Translations under genes and position numbers: made by a program
In this document: positions 17,581 through 26,919 of the stretch, piece by piece
Layout of the letters: the number at the start of each line of letters is the position of its first letter
Numbering within the stretch: the first letter of the stretch is position 1
The notes under the pieces: generated by a model
Databases searched by the model: none
What the model saw: only the letters and a program-made list of their open reading frames with translations
Told to the model about the DNA's origin: nothing
DNA from: Candidatus Methanoperedens sp.
GTDB lineage: Archaea; Halobacteriota; Methanosarcinia; Methanosarcinales; Methanoperedenaceae
Length of the DNA stretch: 64,000 bases
Direction of reading: 5' to 3'
NCBI GenBank assembly: GCA_012026795.1
Contig: VEPM01000014.1
Location: 1 to 64,000, forward strand

Positions 17581-18111
17581 ATGCTCTATCCAGCCGGAAC
17601 CCCCACACAGCCCGAAATAATCGCAATTGCCCTATCTAAACTCAAGATTAAATCCACCGACGTATTTGTGGATATAGGCTGTGGCAGTGGCTCTGTTTCG
17701 ATAGCTGCTTCCGGATTGGCAAAACATGTATTTGCAATTGACAACAGGGATGATGCTATTAATGCAACATCAGAAAATATTAAAGAACGAAGCATAAAAA
17801 ATATCACATTATTAAAAGGGGAAGCGATTATACTGCTTCTCGATATTGATATGGATTGTGCGTTCATAGGAGGAAGCAAAAATATCAAACAGGTTTTAAA
17901 AATATTAATCGAAAAGAAAAAAGAGCCGAAAATGCGGTTCGTTATAAACGCCGTTAAGCTTGAAACAGTTGCTACTGCCATGGAAATTATGAAAAAGAAT
18001 AATGTTTTCAAGGAATTGTTACAGATACAAATATCAAGGGGAAATGAGCTTGCAGGAGGTACTATGTTCAAACCTGAAAATCCTATTTTCCTTTTAGTTG
18101 GTGGGTTATAA
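17581..18111 (+). CDS. cbiT: cobalt-precorrin-6B C15-methyltransferase (decarboxylating)
   Basis: The 176-residue class I methyltransferase adds the C15 methyl and decarboxylates the C12 acetate in anaerobic cobalamin synthesis. Its N-terminal signature YPAGTPTQPEI and SAM motif VFVDIGCGSGSVSIAAS are intact. A TATA-like tttatttaag lies ~15-25 bp upstream with no ribosome site, so the transcript may be leaderless. Its last base overlaps the next gene's start, beginning a tightly packed cbi operon (cbiT-L/F-G-H-C). Confidence 0.93.
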   Translation: MLYPAGTPTQPEIIAIALSKLKIKSTDVFVDIGCGSGSVSIAASGLAKHVFAIDNRDDAINATSENIKERSIKNITLLKGEAIILLLDIDMDCAFIGGSKNIKQVLKILIEKKKEPKMRFVINAVKLETVATAMEIMKKNNVFKELLQIQISRGNELAGGTMFKPENPIFLLVGGL

Positions 18112-19439
18112 TGTTGATCGGTATCGGTCTTGGTCCCGGAAATCCGGATCTGCTCACTCTTGCTGCCATAAAAGCCCTGAAAGAAAGCAGGAGCGTTTTC
18201 GTTCCCGGAAAACTCGCAGAGAAGCTTGTTTCGCCTTATGCTAAAGCCCGGATACTTGATTTTCCCATGATACAGGACAAGAAAGAACTGTCAAGGTTAT
18301 GGGAAAAAAATGCAGGGATCGTAGCAGTTGAGGCAAAAAATAAAATGGTCTCGTTTGCAGTCCTGGGCGATCCTAATGTGTTTTCAACATTCTCACATCT
18401 TAAAAGAACGATTGAGGAGAAATATCCTGATGTCGAAATTACAACAATCCCCGGCGTAAGCTCGATAACAGCCCAGGCAGCCCGTACAAATATTAGTATG
18501 GACAGCTCTTTCGTGGTAAGTGACGGTTCACCTGTCAATACAAAGATAATCCTGAAATCAAAGCATCCTGAAGATGTTAAGAAAAATTTGATAGAAGAGG
18601 GTTTTAACGAATTTATTTTTGCCCGGCGCCTGTTCATGGAAGATGAACTGGTCACTGGTGAAATCCCCGAAAAAGGTGACTATTTCAGCCTGGTGGTGGC
18701 AAAGCGGGGAAAAACCAGGGTAAATAATAGAAAAAAGATTGTTCATTTCGTGGGAGCAGGCCCCGGAAACCCCGGATACATCACAGTCAGGGGGCGCGAA
18801 CTTCTGGAATCAGCAGACTTTGTCATGTATGCGGGTTCGCTTGTCAATCCGGTTGTTCTAAATTACGTGCATGGTGAGAAGCTTGATAGCTTCGGGATGA
18901 AACTTGAAGATATCGCTGATGTACTTTCAAAGAAAGTGGATGAGGGAAAAAACGTTGTCAGGCTGCATAGCGGTGATCCTTCATTATATGGCGCGATCAT
19001 CGAACAGATGGACAGCCTGAAAAAACGCGGTATAGATGTGGAAATCGTTCCAGGAGTGACTTCACTTTTTGCCGCAGCAGCCACGCTAAAAACCCAGCTT
19101 ACGATAAATGGCATTACAGAGACGCTTATTATCACAAGACCCGCAGGAACAACACTTCAGAAAGATTCGATCAGGGAACTGTCGCGCCATAATGCCACGA
19201 TGGCAATTTATCTTGGGACTGATAAAATCAGGAAGGTCATGCAGGAAGTGGAATATCCTGAAGGTACGCCCGTTGCTGTTGTTTATCATGCCTCCTGGGA
19301 AGATGAATTAGTGATACTTGGTACAGTTGGCGATATTGCGGACAGGGTCGAGGCAGCAAGGATCAACAGGTCAGCAATGATAATTATCGGTAATGTCCTG
19401 ATACCGCACAATTTCAAGAGGTCTCATCTATATGGGTGA
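18111..19439 (+). CDS. cbiLF: CbiL-CbiF fusion: cobalt-factor II C20- and cobalt-precorrin-4 C11-methyltransferases
   Basis: The 442-residue protein contains two complete tetrapyrrole methylase domains in one frame. Residues 1-~205 are CbiL-like ([31 protein letters not shown]). Residues ~218-442 are CbiF-like ([47 protein letters not shown]). The join is a short basic linker ([10 protein letters not shown]). Usually cbiL and cbiF are separate neighbouring genes, so this is a fusion of consecutive-pathway enzymes. It overlaps cbiG by 8 bp. Confidence 0.88.
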   Translation: MLIGIGLGPGNPDLLTLAAIKALKESRSVFVPGKLAEKLVSPYAKARILDFPMIQDKKELSRLWEKNAGIVAVEAKNKMVSFAVLGDPNVFSTFSHLKRTIEEKYPDVEITTIPGVSSITAQAARTNISMDSSFVVSDGSPVNTKIILKSKHPEDVKKNLIEEGFNEFIFARRLFMEDELVTGEIPEKGDYFSLVVAKRGKTRVNNRKKIVHFVGAGPGNPGYITVRGRELLESADFVMYAGSLVNPVVLNYVHGEKLDSFGMKLEDIADVLSKKVDEGKNVVRLHSGDPSLYGAIIEQMDSLKKRGIDVEIVPGVTSLFAAAATLKTQLTINGITETLIITRPAGTTLQKDSIRELSRHNATMAIYLGTDKIRKVMQEVEYPEGTPVAVVYHASWEDELVILGTVGDIADRVEAARINRSAMIIIGNVLIPHNFKRSHLYG

Positions 19440-20301
19440 GCTTGCAATAATCGCCTTTTCACGGAATCTTGATATTGCGAAAAAAATAAAAGACGCTACT
19501 GGCGGGGACATAATAGAGTACTCAAAAGATGCCTTCAAGATTGCTTTTGAGGAATACAGGTCTATAATAGCCATTATGGCGACAGGCATTGCTGTAAGAA
19601 ATATCGCCCCTCTTATTTCCGATAAATGGAAAGACCCGGCAGTTGTGGTCGTAGATTCGGGACTGAATTATGCAATTCCTGTCCTTGGTGGCCATCATGG
19701 CGGGAATGAACTGGCAGGAAAACTTGCAGTTATGGGTATGATCCCTGTGATAACGACAGCTACCGAAGTTATGGGGAAAGAATCTGTGGAGGGGATCGCA
19801 GATAGTCTTGGTTGCAGGATAATAAACAGGGATTCAACGAAAAAAGTCAATACTGCATTGCTTGATAGCGAGCTTGAAGTCCTGAGTATCAAAGGCCCAA
19901 AGATCGTAATTATTGGGGACGATGTCAGTGTCCTTAAAAGAAAGGGGCTTGTTGTGGGAATAGGGGCAAACAGGGGTGTCAGAATGTCAGAAGTGGTTGT
20001 TGCAATAAACGCAGCACTTCTGGAATTGGGTGCAGGAATAGAGGATGTGAATTGTTTTGCATCTGCAATGATAAAAGAAAATGAAAAAGGAATTATTGAT
20101 GCGGCGGCAGCATTCGGAAAAAAGCTGAGACTCGTCTCCAATGATGTCATTAATTCCATACATGCGCCAACTCCGTCCAGAGCAAAAAGCCTGGGGCTAA
20201 ACGGGGTATGCGAACCTGCTGCACTTGCGCTTTCACAGGAAAAGAAACTGTTACTAAAAAAGAGGATTTATGGGAATGTCACAATCGCGATCGCACGGTA
20301 A
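19432..20301 (+). CDS. cbiG: cobalt-precorrin-5A hydrolase
   Basis: The 289-residue CbiG opens the delta-lactone ring of cobalt-precorrin-5A and releases acetaldehyde. It contains the N-terminal domain (IAIMATGIAVRNIAPLISDKW), the mid domain (VDSGLNYAIPVLGGHHGGNELA) and the C-terminal domain (GLVVGIGANRGVRMSEV). The last 32 bp overlap the start of cbiH. It belongs to the same transcript as its neighbours. Confidence 0.93.
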   Translation: MGELAIIAFSRNLDIAKKIKDATGGDIIEYSKDAFKIAFEEYRSIIAIMATGIAVRNIAPLISDKWKDPAVVVVDSGLNYAIPVLGGHHGGNELAGKLAVMGMIPVITTATEVMGKESVEGIADSLGCRIINRDSTKKVNTALLDSELEVLSIKGPKIVIIGDDVSVLKRKGLVVGIGANRGVRMSEVVVAINAALLELGAGIEDVNCFASAMIKENEKGIIDAAAAFGKKLRLVSNDVINSIHAPTPSRAKSLGLNGVCEPAALALSQEKKLLLKKRIYGNVTIAIAR

Positions 20302-21037
20302 ATTATACATAGTAGGAATAGGGCCTGGTGGAATTGACCACCTTACGAAAAAGGCAGAAAGCGCCCTGCTTGAATCCGAATACATAATCGGGAATGGGAC
20401 TTATCTTGACCAGATTGCTCCAGTTATAAAAGATCAAAAGACCATACGAAGCGGAATGGGCGGTGAGGTTGAACGAGCAAGGTCGGCGGTAGAACTCGGA
20501 AAAAGCCATATTGTTTCAATAATCAGCGGCGGGGATGCAAACGTATACGGGATGGCCGGGCTTGTATTGGAGGTAGCCCAAAAGACCGAAGAGATCGAAA
20601 TTGAAGTCATACCCGGAGTAACTGCAATAACTGCCGCGGCTTCACTTCTTGGTGCGCCGCTGGTTAATGATTTTGCAGTAATAAGTTTAAGCGACCTCCT
20701 GACTCCCGTTGAGATGATCAATCGCCGCATAAACAGAGCAGCAGAAGCTGACTTTGTGATAGCCATATACAATCCGAAAAGCAGGAACCGCAAGGAGAAT
20801 TTCGCAAAGGCCATTGAGATCATCCGGAAATACAGGAATGAAAATACGCCTGTGGGGATCGTAAAAAGCGCTACGCGCCCCGGTCAGACTGTTCTTGCAA
20901 CGACACTTGGCAGGATAATGGAGTACAATGATATGATCGATATGAGTACGATCGTTCTTATCGGCAACAGTGAATCAAGATTATGGAAAAACATGATAAT
21001 AACACCCCGCGGATACCAGAGGAAATATGAGTATTGA
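20270..21037 (+). CDS. cbiH: cobalt-factor III C17-methyltransferase (ring contraction)
   Basis: The 255-residue tetrapyrrole methylase has the motifs KLYIVGIGPGGIDHLT, VSIISGGDANVYGMAG and EVIPGVTAITAAASLLGAPL, with the CbiH-specific DFAVISLSDLLTP segment. It carries out C17 methylation with ring contraction of the corrin macrocycle. ATG 20270 or 20276 are both possible; both lie inside cbiG. It overlaps cbiC by 11 bp. Confidence 0.93.
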   Translation: MGMSQSRSHGKLYIVGIGPGGIDHLTKKAESALLESEYIIGNGTYLDQIAPVIKDQKTIRSGMGGEVERARSAVELGKSHIVSIISGGDANVYGMAGLVLEVAQKTEEIEIEVIPGVTAITAAASLLGAPLVNDFAVISLSDLLTPVEMINRRINRAAEADFVIAIYNPKSRNRKENFAKAIEIIRKYRNENTPVGIVKSATRPGQTVLATTLGRIMEYNDMIDMSTIVLIGNSESRLWKNMIITPRGYQRKYEY

Positions 21038-21644
21038 ATTTGGCGCGCGGACAAGGGAAGCAAAAGAGATCAATGAAAAAAGTTGGAGAATTGTGGAAAG
21101 TTTCGTAAAAGGAGATACGCCGCATGACAGGATACGGAAGCGTTGCGTTATCGCAACAGGTGACCCGGCATTTGCAGAACTCATGAGGTTTAATAATGAC
21201 CCTGTAAATGCAGGAATAAATGCAATCAGGGAGGGTGCCCCAATATTTACAGATATCAGGATGGCCCAGGTTGGAATTACAAAGCAGGGGCATAAATGCG
21301 ACGTCAGGTGTGTCCTTGATCTTGATGAAGGGGCCGATATTGCCAGGAATACAGGAATAACAAGAACAAGCGCTGGCTTTTTGGCGCTTGGAAAAGAACT
21401 TGAAGGTGCTATCATCGTTATCGGGAACGCACCTTCAGCAGCACTCACTGTTTGCAGGATGATCGATGAGGGTGTTTCTCCGGCCATTCTTGTGGCGACC
21501 CCAGTGGGTTTTGTGAATGCTGCCGAATCGAAAGAACTTGTAAGAACGCTTATTGTGCCATCTATCACATGCGTCGGAACAAGAGGCGGAACACCGGTGG
21601 CTGTGGCTGTTGTTAATGAACTTGTGGAAATAGCATTTCGATAA
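21027..21644 (+). CDS. cbiC: precorrin-8X/cobalt-precorrin-8 methylmutase
   Basis: The 205-residue enzyme moves the C11 methyl to C12, giving cobyrinate. Family motifs present are RCVIATGDPAFAELMRF, GAPIFTDIRMAQVGI, IVIGNAPSAALTVCRM and the glycine-rich CVGTRGGTPVAVAVVNEL. It is the last gene of the cbi run. CbiD, CbiE, CbiJ, CbiA and CbiP are not in this window. Confidence 0.93.
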   Translation: MSIEFGARTREAKEINEKSWRIVESFVKGDTPHDRIRKRCVIATGDPAFAELMRFNNDPVNAGINAIREGAPIFTDIRMAQVGITKQGHKCDVRCVLDLDEGADIARNTGITRTSAGFLALGKELEGAIIVIGNAPSAALTVCRMIDEGVSPAILVATPVGFVNAAESKELVRTLIVPSITCVGTRGGTPVAVAVVNELVEIAFR

Positions 21645-21727
21645 AACCGATTGAACTATTTTCAAAAAATTACATGCTCATCATTCAGATAGTAAGAAAT
21701 CTGGAAAAGATTAAAATACTCCTTAGA

Positions 21728-21940
21728 CATATAGGATATATTGACGAGCGGGAACATTTTTTTACTAACCCCCACTCCCCAACCTGCTCGTCATTCTTGT
21801 TATGTTTTTTAGCAAAAATAGAAATCATAATAAATTTTAAGTATATCTTATGCATATAAGGAATTGACGAGCGGGTAACATTTTTTTACTAACCCCCACT
21901 CCCCAACCTGCTCGTCATTCTTGTTATGTTTTTTAGCAAA
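21728..21940. repeat. two near-identical ~80-bp direct repeats, each with an internal stem
   Basis: Copies at 21741-21816 and 21864-21940 differ by about one inserted base; flanking catata(a)gga is also shared from 21728 and 21853. The copies are 123 bp apart. Each holds an inverted repeat, GACGAGC (21743-21749; 21866-21872) with GCTCGTC (21786-21792; 21910-21916), enclosing the motif AACCCCCACTCCCCAACC (21767-21784; 21891-21908). They fill the 339-bp gap between cbiC and rtcA. On the minus strand they carry GGTTGGGGAGTGG, also seen at 30989. They could be small RNA genes or a miniature mobile repeat. Confidence 0.8.
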
Positions 21941-21983
21941 CCTCAATACAAACTTCAATATTATCTCCGGACAATAGCTATTC

Positions 21984-22979
21984 ATGAAACTTGACGGATC
22001 GTATGGTGAAGGGGGCGGCCAGATATTACGAACAGCTGTTGCGCTTTCTGCTGTTACGGGAAAGCATGTCGAAATAGAAAATATACGGAAGGGAAGGCTA
22101 AAACCCGGGCTTTCTGCACAGCATGTTAAGGCAGTGGAAGAGCTGGCCAGGATATGCGATGCACAGGTTTCAGGGTGCAGCCTCCAATCGACAAGGATCA
22201 GTTTCACACCCGGAAAGATAAATAGTGGAAATTATGACGTTGATATCGGTACAGCTGGCAGCATATCGCTTTTTCTCCAGTGCCTTATGCCTGCACTTAT
22301 GCATGCGGAAGGTGAAATAAGGATAAAGGTTAAAGGTGGAACTGATGTCCGGTGGTCCCCTTCTATCGATTATATGAGATTTGTAACACTTGCTGCCCTG
22401 GGAAAGATGGGATATAAATGTGAGATCAGTTTGACCAAAAGAGGTTATTATCCAAGGGGAGGAGGCTGTGTCTATGCCAATATCAATCCATCCAGCCTCA
22501 GGATTACAAATTTTGATACGAACAAGTGTTCTGTTATAGAAGGGATATCCCATTCATCCGGTCTTCCCTCCCACGTGGCACAAAGGCAGGCGGTTAGTGC
22601 TGAAAAACTTCTGCATGAGCAGGGCTACAAATCAAACATATCTGTAGAAGTTAACGATCATCCTTCAACAGGAAGCGGCATCACCCTGTGGTGCGGCACT
22701 ACTGGCAGCTCTGCCCTCGGAAAACCGGGTCTGAAAGCAGAAAAGGTTGGCGCCATTGCAGCCGGGGCGCTGGTCAATGAATTGGGACCGGGTGCGGGTG
22801 TTGATGAGTACCTTGCAGACCAGTTGATTCCCTATATTGCGCTGGCCAGAGGCGGTTCTTTAACCACGCGCATAATTACTATGCACACAAAGACCAATAT
22901 CTGGGTGACAGAGCAGTTCCTGCCTGTGAAATTCAAAATAGAAGAAATGAAAACGGGATTATTCAAAGTCCGGATTTAA
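21984..22979 (+). CDS. rtcA: RNA 3'-terminal phosphate cyclase
   Basis: This converts RNA 3'-phosphates to 2',3'-cyclic phosphates using ATP. The N-terminal DGSYGEGGGQILRTAVALS signature, KGGTDVRWSPSIDY, the ELGPGAGVDEYLADQLIPY segment and the C-terminal MHTKTNIWVTEQFL (nucleophilic His) are present. Its length of 331 is normal. It converges on the kptA gene with a 4-bp overlap of the 3' ends; the two enzymes act on RNA-end phosphates. Confidence 0.95.
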   Translation: MKLDGSYGEGGGQILRTAVALSAVTGKHVEIENIRKGRLKPGLSAQHVKAVEELARICDAQVSGCSLQSTRISFTPGKINSGNYDVDIGTAGSISLFLQCLMPALMHAEGEIRIKVKGGTDVRWSPSIDYMRFVTLAALGKMGYKCEISLTKRGYYPRGGGCVYANINPSSLRITNFDTNKCSVIEGISHSSGLPSHVAQRQAVSAEKLLHEQGYKSNISVEVNDHPSTGSGITLWCGTTGSSALGKPGLKAEKVGAIAAGALVNELGPGAGVDEYLADQLIPYIALARGGSLTTRIITMHTKTNIWVTEQFLPVKFKIEEMKTGLFKVRI

Positions 22980-23596
22980 TCCTGCATCATACGCAGATAC
23001 CGGGGCGGGATCTCATCAGCAAGCACAATATTCTCAGTAGCAGAAAGCATGGTGACTCCTTCTTCCTGTGCCAATTGTGCATTTACAACGAGCAAAACCG
23101 GGTCTTCCGTATGGATCTTTGCTACTTCTCTTGCTTTTTCAGCGGTTGTACTGAGATGAATATATCTCTGCCTCATTGGCCTTATTCCTTTTTCAAGCAG
23201 TATATCCACCTCTTCCCTGCTTGCGCCGTAGTACAATTCAGGAAGGAGATTTTCATCATAATCAAGGTCAACATCCACGGAATGACCATATCGCGCCCTG
23301 ATCTTTGTTCCTTTTATTTCATACCTTCCTTTCTCATCAGATTCGATTATCGAAAAAAGCTTTTCCTTGTTTGCCCATTTATACCGCGTTACCATGGCAT
23401 CCACAAGTACATCAACACCTACCCAGCCGTGCTGGTTCATTGCAAGCCCCAGGTCATCCGGAAAATGCCGCAGCGCACCTGAGATGAAACGGCCAAGACG
23501 TTCGGTCTGTTCATCATTAAGCATGAGCGTACCTGCTTCACCGCATACGCAAGTTTCGCCTCTGAAGAATCCATGATTCTGGCATTTCTTAATCAT
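22976..23596 (-). CDS. kptA: RNA 2'-phosphotransferase (KptA/Tpt1)
   Basis: The 206-residue enzyme transfers a 2'-phosphate from RNA to NAD+. Conserved elements are LGRFISGALRHFPDDLGL, the RARYGHSVDVDL motif (GHS), and YYGASREEVDILLEKGIRPM with RQRYIHLST. An N-terminal zinc-ribbon-like pair (KCQNHGFFRGETCVCGEAG) precedes the catalytic core, as in several archaeal homologs. In archaea its substrate is uncertain because tRNA splicing does not leave a 2'-phosphate. Confidence 0.92.
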   Translation of the reverse strand: MIKKCQNHGFFRGETCVCGEAGTLMLNDEQTERLGRFISGALRHFPDDLGLAMNQHGWVGVDVLVDAMVTRYKWANKEKLFSIIESDEKGRYEIKGTKIRARYGHSVDVDLDYDENLLPELYYGASREEVDILLEKGIRPMRQRYIHLSTTAEKAREVAKIHTEDPVLLVVNAQLAQEEGVTMLSATENIVLADEIPPRYLRMMQD

Positions 23597-23656
23597 TTAT
23601 AGTGTGTATAGAATCACTTTGTTATATATTTTGCCAAACAATGGTTATTTTTCATC

Positions 23657-24106
23657 TTATCTTCTGACCTCTACAATCTTCATTGAATAACCTTTCCTGC
23701 ATGATTCTAAGATATCACTTTCAACGTCAGTAATTACAAATTTTTCACCGGCCTGTAGTCCGGATGGCCTGCAAATGAGATAATTTTCGCAATCCTGGTA
23801 ATTGCACGGAGGCTGCTCAAAAACTATCTTTGAACCTTTTATCGCTTTTCTTGATTCAATTGCCATCCTGATAGGAGCTTCTATTACTTCCACTGCAGAT
23901 ACACCGGAATCATGCACGAAACACTCAAGCTTTGACGGATTCCGGATGTTCACGATTTTATATTTGCTTCCAGGATTAAGGCTCAGGCAGGTTTTATTGA
24001 GTTTACACGGTTGGCATTCTTTTGCTGCATTTTTAAAAACAAATTCATTCCCTACTTTTGCAAGCCTTGTTCCTATCAATGTTATTATTGTATCCGATTC
24101 TTCCAT
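23657..24106 (-). CDS. UPF0179 family Cys-rich protein
   Basis: The 149-residue protein has seven or more cysteines, in ECQPCKLNKTCLSL, LECFVHDSG, PPCNYQDCENYLICRP and ESCRKGYS, arranged in a duplicated pattern that may bind metal or Fe-S clusters. The pattern and length match archaeal UPF0179. Function is unknown. It starts 27 bp downstream of egsA and may share its transcript. Confidence 0.82.
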   Translation of the reverse strand: MEESDTIITLIGTRLAKVGNEFVFKNAAKECQPCKLNKTCLSLNPGSKYKIVNIRNPSKLECFVHDSGVSAVEVIEAPIRMAIESRKAIKGSKIVFEQPPCNYQDCENYLICRPSGLQAGEKFVITDVESDILESCRKGYSMKIVEVRR

Positions 24107-24133
24107 AAAATTTCACCTGATTTATATTAATTA

Positions 24134-25207
24134 TTATTGCTGAATTACTTTTGTAATTTTTGCAGCCTTTTCTGCTGCTTCCCGGGTTAATCCTGTGCCA
24201 AGTATTGTGTATCTCTCAGGACGGATATTATGGGCATGAAGGAGTGCTTTTATAATATACTCTTCCTCTATCCCTAATTCGGAAGCATTTGTGGGTGCTC
24301 CGATTGTCTTAAGAGATGTCCTGATCTCCTGCCAGTTCCCGCCGTGAAGGTACATCATTATAATAGTTCCAACCCCGCACTGTTCGCCATGAAGTGCGGG
24401 TTTTGGAACAAGTTCATCAAGCGCATGGCTGAACTTATGTTCAGAACCGCTTGCGGGACGCGAAGAGCCGGCTATACTCATAGCCACACCACTTGCCACA
24501 AGCGCTTTCATTACAGTCCATGCTGATTCTTCAAGACCGGGTCTTATCAGTTCCGCTGATTCAATAAGTATTTTTGCCGTAAGTTTTGATATGATGGATG
24601 CATATTCACTGAATGATTCGTCCCGAAGCCTGTGGGCGAGCTCCCAATCACGTACTGCCGTATAGTTGGAAATGATATCGGCACATCCCGATGCAAGTAA
24701 TCGGTAAGGAGCCCGGGCGATAATAGACGTATCCGCAATGACCGCAAGAGGGGTTTGTGCTGATTCGGAAACGGTTTTGTTATCCCGGATTATAGATGCT
24801 CTCGATGAGACGATGCCATCATGGGATGCCGCAGTCGGAACACTGACAAAAGGGATATCAAGATGCATGGAAGCAAGCTTGGCAATGTCTATGGATTTTC
24901 CCCCGCCAACGCCCAATAAAAAAGAAGCTTTGACCTCGCCGGCAAGTCGTTCTACTTTTTGTACCTCAACAAGCGTGGGTTTTTCGATTATTGTTGTATC
25001 GACATTAAACCCTGAATCTTCAAGTGAGACTGCAACTGTTTTTCCTGCTGTATTGCGCGTTGTGGCTCCGGTAACTATCAGCGCGCTCCCATTAAGCTTA
25101 AGGTCTTTACAAACCTTACCTGTGTCATTGATCACACCATGACCTACAACCACATTCCTGGGCAGCTGCATCCATTTATTCTTATAACTTTCTTTTGTTT
25201 CTTTCAT
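24134..25207 (-). CDS. egsA: glycerol-1-phosphate dehydrogenase [NAD(P)+]
   Basis: This makes sn-glycerol-1-phosphate, the archaeal membrane lipid backbone. Motifs present are [32 protein letters not shown] (metal and substrate region), [14 protein letters not shown] and [19 protein letters not shown] (zinc ligands). The archaeal N-terminus usually begins near [13 protein letters not shown] 25171 would give 345 residues and ATG 25207 gives 357. The gene on the other strand starts only 11 bp away, so the promoters must overlap coding sequence whichever start is used. Confidence 0.93.
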   Translation of the reverse strand: MKETKESYKNKWMQLPRNVVVGHGVINDTGKVCKDLKLNGSALIVTGATTRNTAGKTVAVSLEDSGFNVDTTIIEKPTLVEVQKVERLAGEVKASFLLGVGGGKSIDIAKLASMHLDIPFVSVPTAASHDGIVSSRASIIRDNKTVSESAQTPLAVIADTSIIARAPYRLLASGCADIISNYTAVRDWELAHRLRDESFSEYASIISKLTAKILIESAELIRPGLEESAWTVMKALVASGVAMSIAGSSRPASGSEHKFSHALDELVPKPALHGEQCGVGTIIMMYLHGGNWQEIRTSLKTIGAPTNASELGIEEEYIIKALLHAHNIRPERYTILGTGLTREAAEKAAKITKVIQQ

Positions 25208-25218
25208 AAGGATTCAAT

Positions 25219-26079
25219 ATGAGTATAATAGATAGCGTCTGGCATTATATAGATAAGTATTACTTAAGCGGCATAATCAACGATACTTCTTATAATCCTG
25301 TGGATACGCTCACTTATGCAATCGTGCTTGGTATAAGCCTTTTTTGGGTCTTAAAGTTATTGGAAAAACTTAGCGTGAAGGTCGACAGCCGGTTCATGAT
25401 CTCAGTAACGCCCTATATTATTGCAGGTTGCGCTCTTCGCGTGCTGGAAGATTCAAAAGTATTCACTCCCCCATTGAAGTATCTCTTTGTAACGCCTATA
25501 ATCTATTTTTTCATGTTCGCGGTGACTGTAAGCATCCTTGCGATCGCAATCTACCTTGAGCGAAAAGGAAAAATCAGGGATTACCATACGTTTTTCGGAT
25601 ATACGGGTGCAGTATGGGCATTTTTAAATATCAGCGCGCTGCTGGCAGTCGGCAGAATTGAGAATCCGTACCCTGCTGCTGTTATATTTATATTAGCCAT
25701 ATCATTGACAGGAATTGTATATTTCATATCCCGCCAGCTCAATTTCACGCTTCTTACGGATAAAGTCAATATATCGATCCTGTTTACCCATCTTCTTGAT
25801 GCGTCATCAACATTTATTGGCATGGACTGGCTCAATTATTATGAAAAGCATGTTGCTCCAACATTTTTTATTGATATCGCGAGCAATTTTACAGATCATC
25901 CTGCCCTGGTTATGTTCCCGCTTAAATTGCTGGTGTTCATACCAGTTTTATATATGCTTGATAACAAATTAGAAGATGAAAAAGAAAAAAAGCTTATTGG
26001 TATTATGAAACTTGCAATATTGGTTCTCGGACTTTCACCTGCTGTCCGGAACACGCTCAGGATCCTTATGGGGGTATAA
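25219..26079 (+). CDS. DUF63 family membrane protein
   Basis: The 286-residue protein has about eight membrane segments. It opens with SGIINDTSYNPVDTLTYAIV and contains the DSRFMISVTPYIIAGCALRV signature of archaeal DUF63 proteins, which are conserved in euryarchaea and of unknown function. The weak site AAGGATT precedes the ATG. The SpoIIM-like gene begins 1 bp after its stop, so they form a two-gene operon. Confidence 0.82.
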   Translation: MSIIDSVWHYIDKYYLSGIINDTSYNPVDTLTYAIVLGISLFWVLKLLEKLSVKVDSRFMISVTPYIIAGCALRVLEDSKVFTPPLKYLFVTPIIYFFMFAVTVSILAIAIYLERKGKIRDYHTFFGYTGAVWAFLNISALLAVGRIENPYPAAVIFILAISLTGIVYFISRQLNFTLLTDKVNISILFTHLLDASSTFIGMDWLNYYEKHVAPTFFIDIASNFTDHPALVMFPLKLLVFIPVLYMLDNKLEDEKEKKLIGIMKLAILVLGLSPAVRNTLRILMGV

Positions 26080-26080
26080 A

Positions 26081-26671
26081 ATGAAAATAGAAACAGAATT
26101 AAAGTATATCAGATCTTCATGGAAATTTGTATTAATAGTCACCGGTGTCTTCATATTTTCACTAATTGCAGGATCGCTGGTATCTTTGAAGAACCTCGGA
26201 TTGCCGGAAAATTACCTTGAAATTTTAAAGAATTCTTTTGGCTGGATAAAATCTTTTTCTCCAATCGAAATAATGCTTATTATTTTCCTGAACAATGCAG
26301 TAAAGAGCCTGCTCTCGATGGTTCTTGGCACAGGTTTAGGGATTATCCCTATAATTTTCATAGGTGGAAATGGGATTATAGTAGGTTTGATCGTAAATGA
26401 AGTATTAAAGGAAGAGGGGATTGTTTATGTACTTGCTGCGCTCCTGCCCCACGGTATTATAGAAGTTCCCATGGTATTGATCAGTGCCGGCCTGGGGCTT
26501 CGCCTTGGATATTCTATGTATATTTCCATGAGAGGAGAAAAGAAAGACATGAGATATGAGTTAACTGAGAGTTTACATGTATTCATGAAAATAATCATGC
26601 CTCTTTTGTTCGTTGCTGCAATGATCGAGACTTTTGTGACACCGTTAGTTGTTTTAATGGTCTTGCCTTAA
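26081..26671 (+). CDS. SpoIIM-like (stage II sporulation protein M family) membrane protein
   Basis: The protein is about 196 residues from ATG 26081, preceded by GGGGGT; the longer frame to 26012 overlaps the DUF63 gene. Five or so membrane segments are visible. Family features are the ILKNSFGWIKSFSPIEIMLIIF loop, FLNNAVKSLLSMVLGTGLGI and the LLPHGIIEVPMVLISAGLGL motif (P-H-G-x-x-E). In non-sporulating archaea the family is of unknown function, probably a membrane-remodelling or transport accessory. Confidence 0.82.
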   Translation: MKIETELKYIRSSWKFVLIVTGVFIFSLIAGSLVSLKNLGLPENYLEILKNSFGWIKSFSPIEIMLIIFLNNAVKSLLSMVLGTGLGIIPIIFIGGNGIIVGLIVNEVLKEEGIVYVLAALLPHGIIEVPMVLISAGLGLRLGYSMYISMRGEKKDMRYELTESLHVFMKIIMPLLFVAAMIETFVTPLVVLMVLP

Positions 26672-26867
26672 TCCTGTCCGAAGTCGCTGGAAGTGAAAAA
26701 AATAAGCTCGATAAAGGTTTTAGACCAGGTGTAAATGATGCATGGGTTAAACCGGGATTGTTGGACGAAAGTAATAAGACTTTAAGCCTACCCTTCTCAG
26801 CTTATGGTCAACAATTATATGCTGAAGCACCTTTTAAATATTGGTGAAGCTATCCCATACGAAGATT

Positions 26868-26894
26868 CCAGCCAGGTCAAATTACCCTGGCTGG
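26868..26894 (-). terminator. 9-bp perfect hairpin 3' of tRNA-Asp
   Basis: CCAGCCAGG (26868-26876) and CCTGGCTGG (26886-26894) form a perfect stem with a 9-base loop, 25 bp downstream of the tRNA 3' end on the minus strand. No T-run follows, so it may be a processing or termination structure. The rest of 26672-26919 shows no gene. Confidence 0.35.
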
Positions 26895-26919
26895 ATAAGA
26901 CTTCATACTTACCTTTGAC

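Noticed and set aside
21728-21940. CRISPR array with two repeats
   Set aside because: Units are ~80 bp with a single ~50-bp interval and no cas genes, so they do not fit a CRISPR array.
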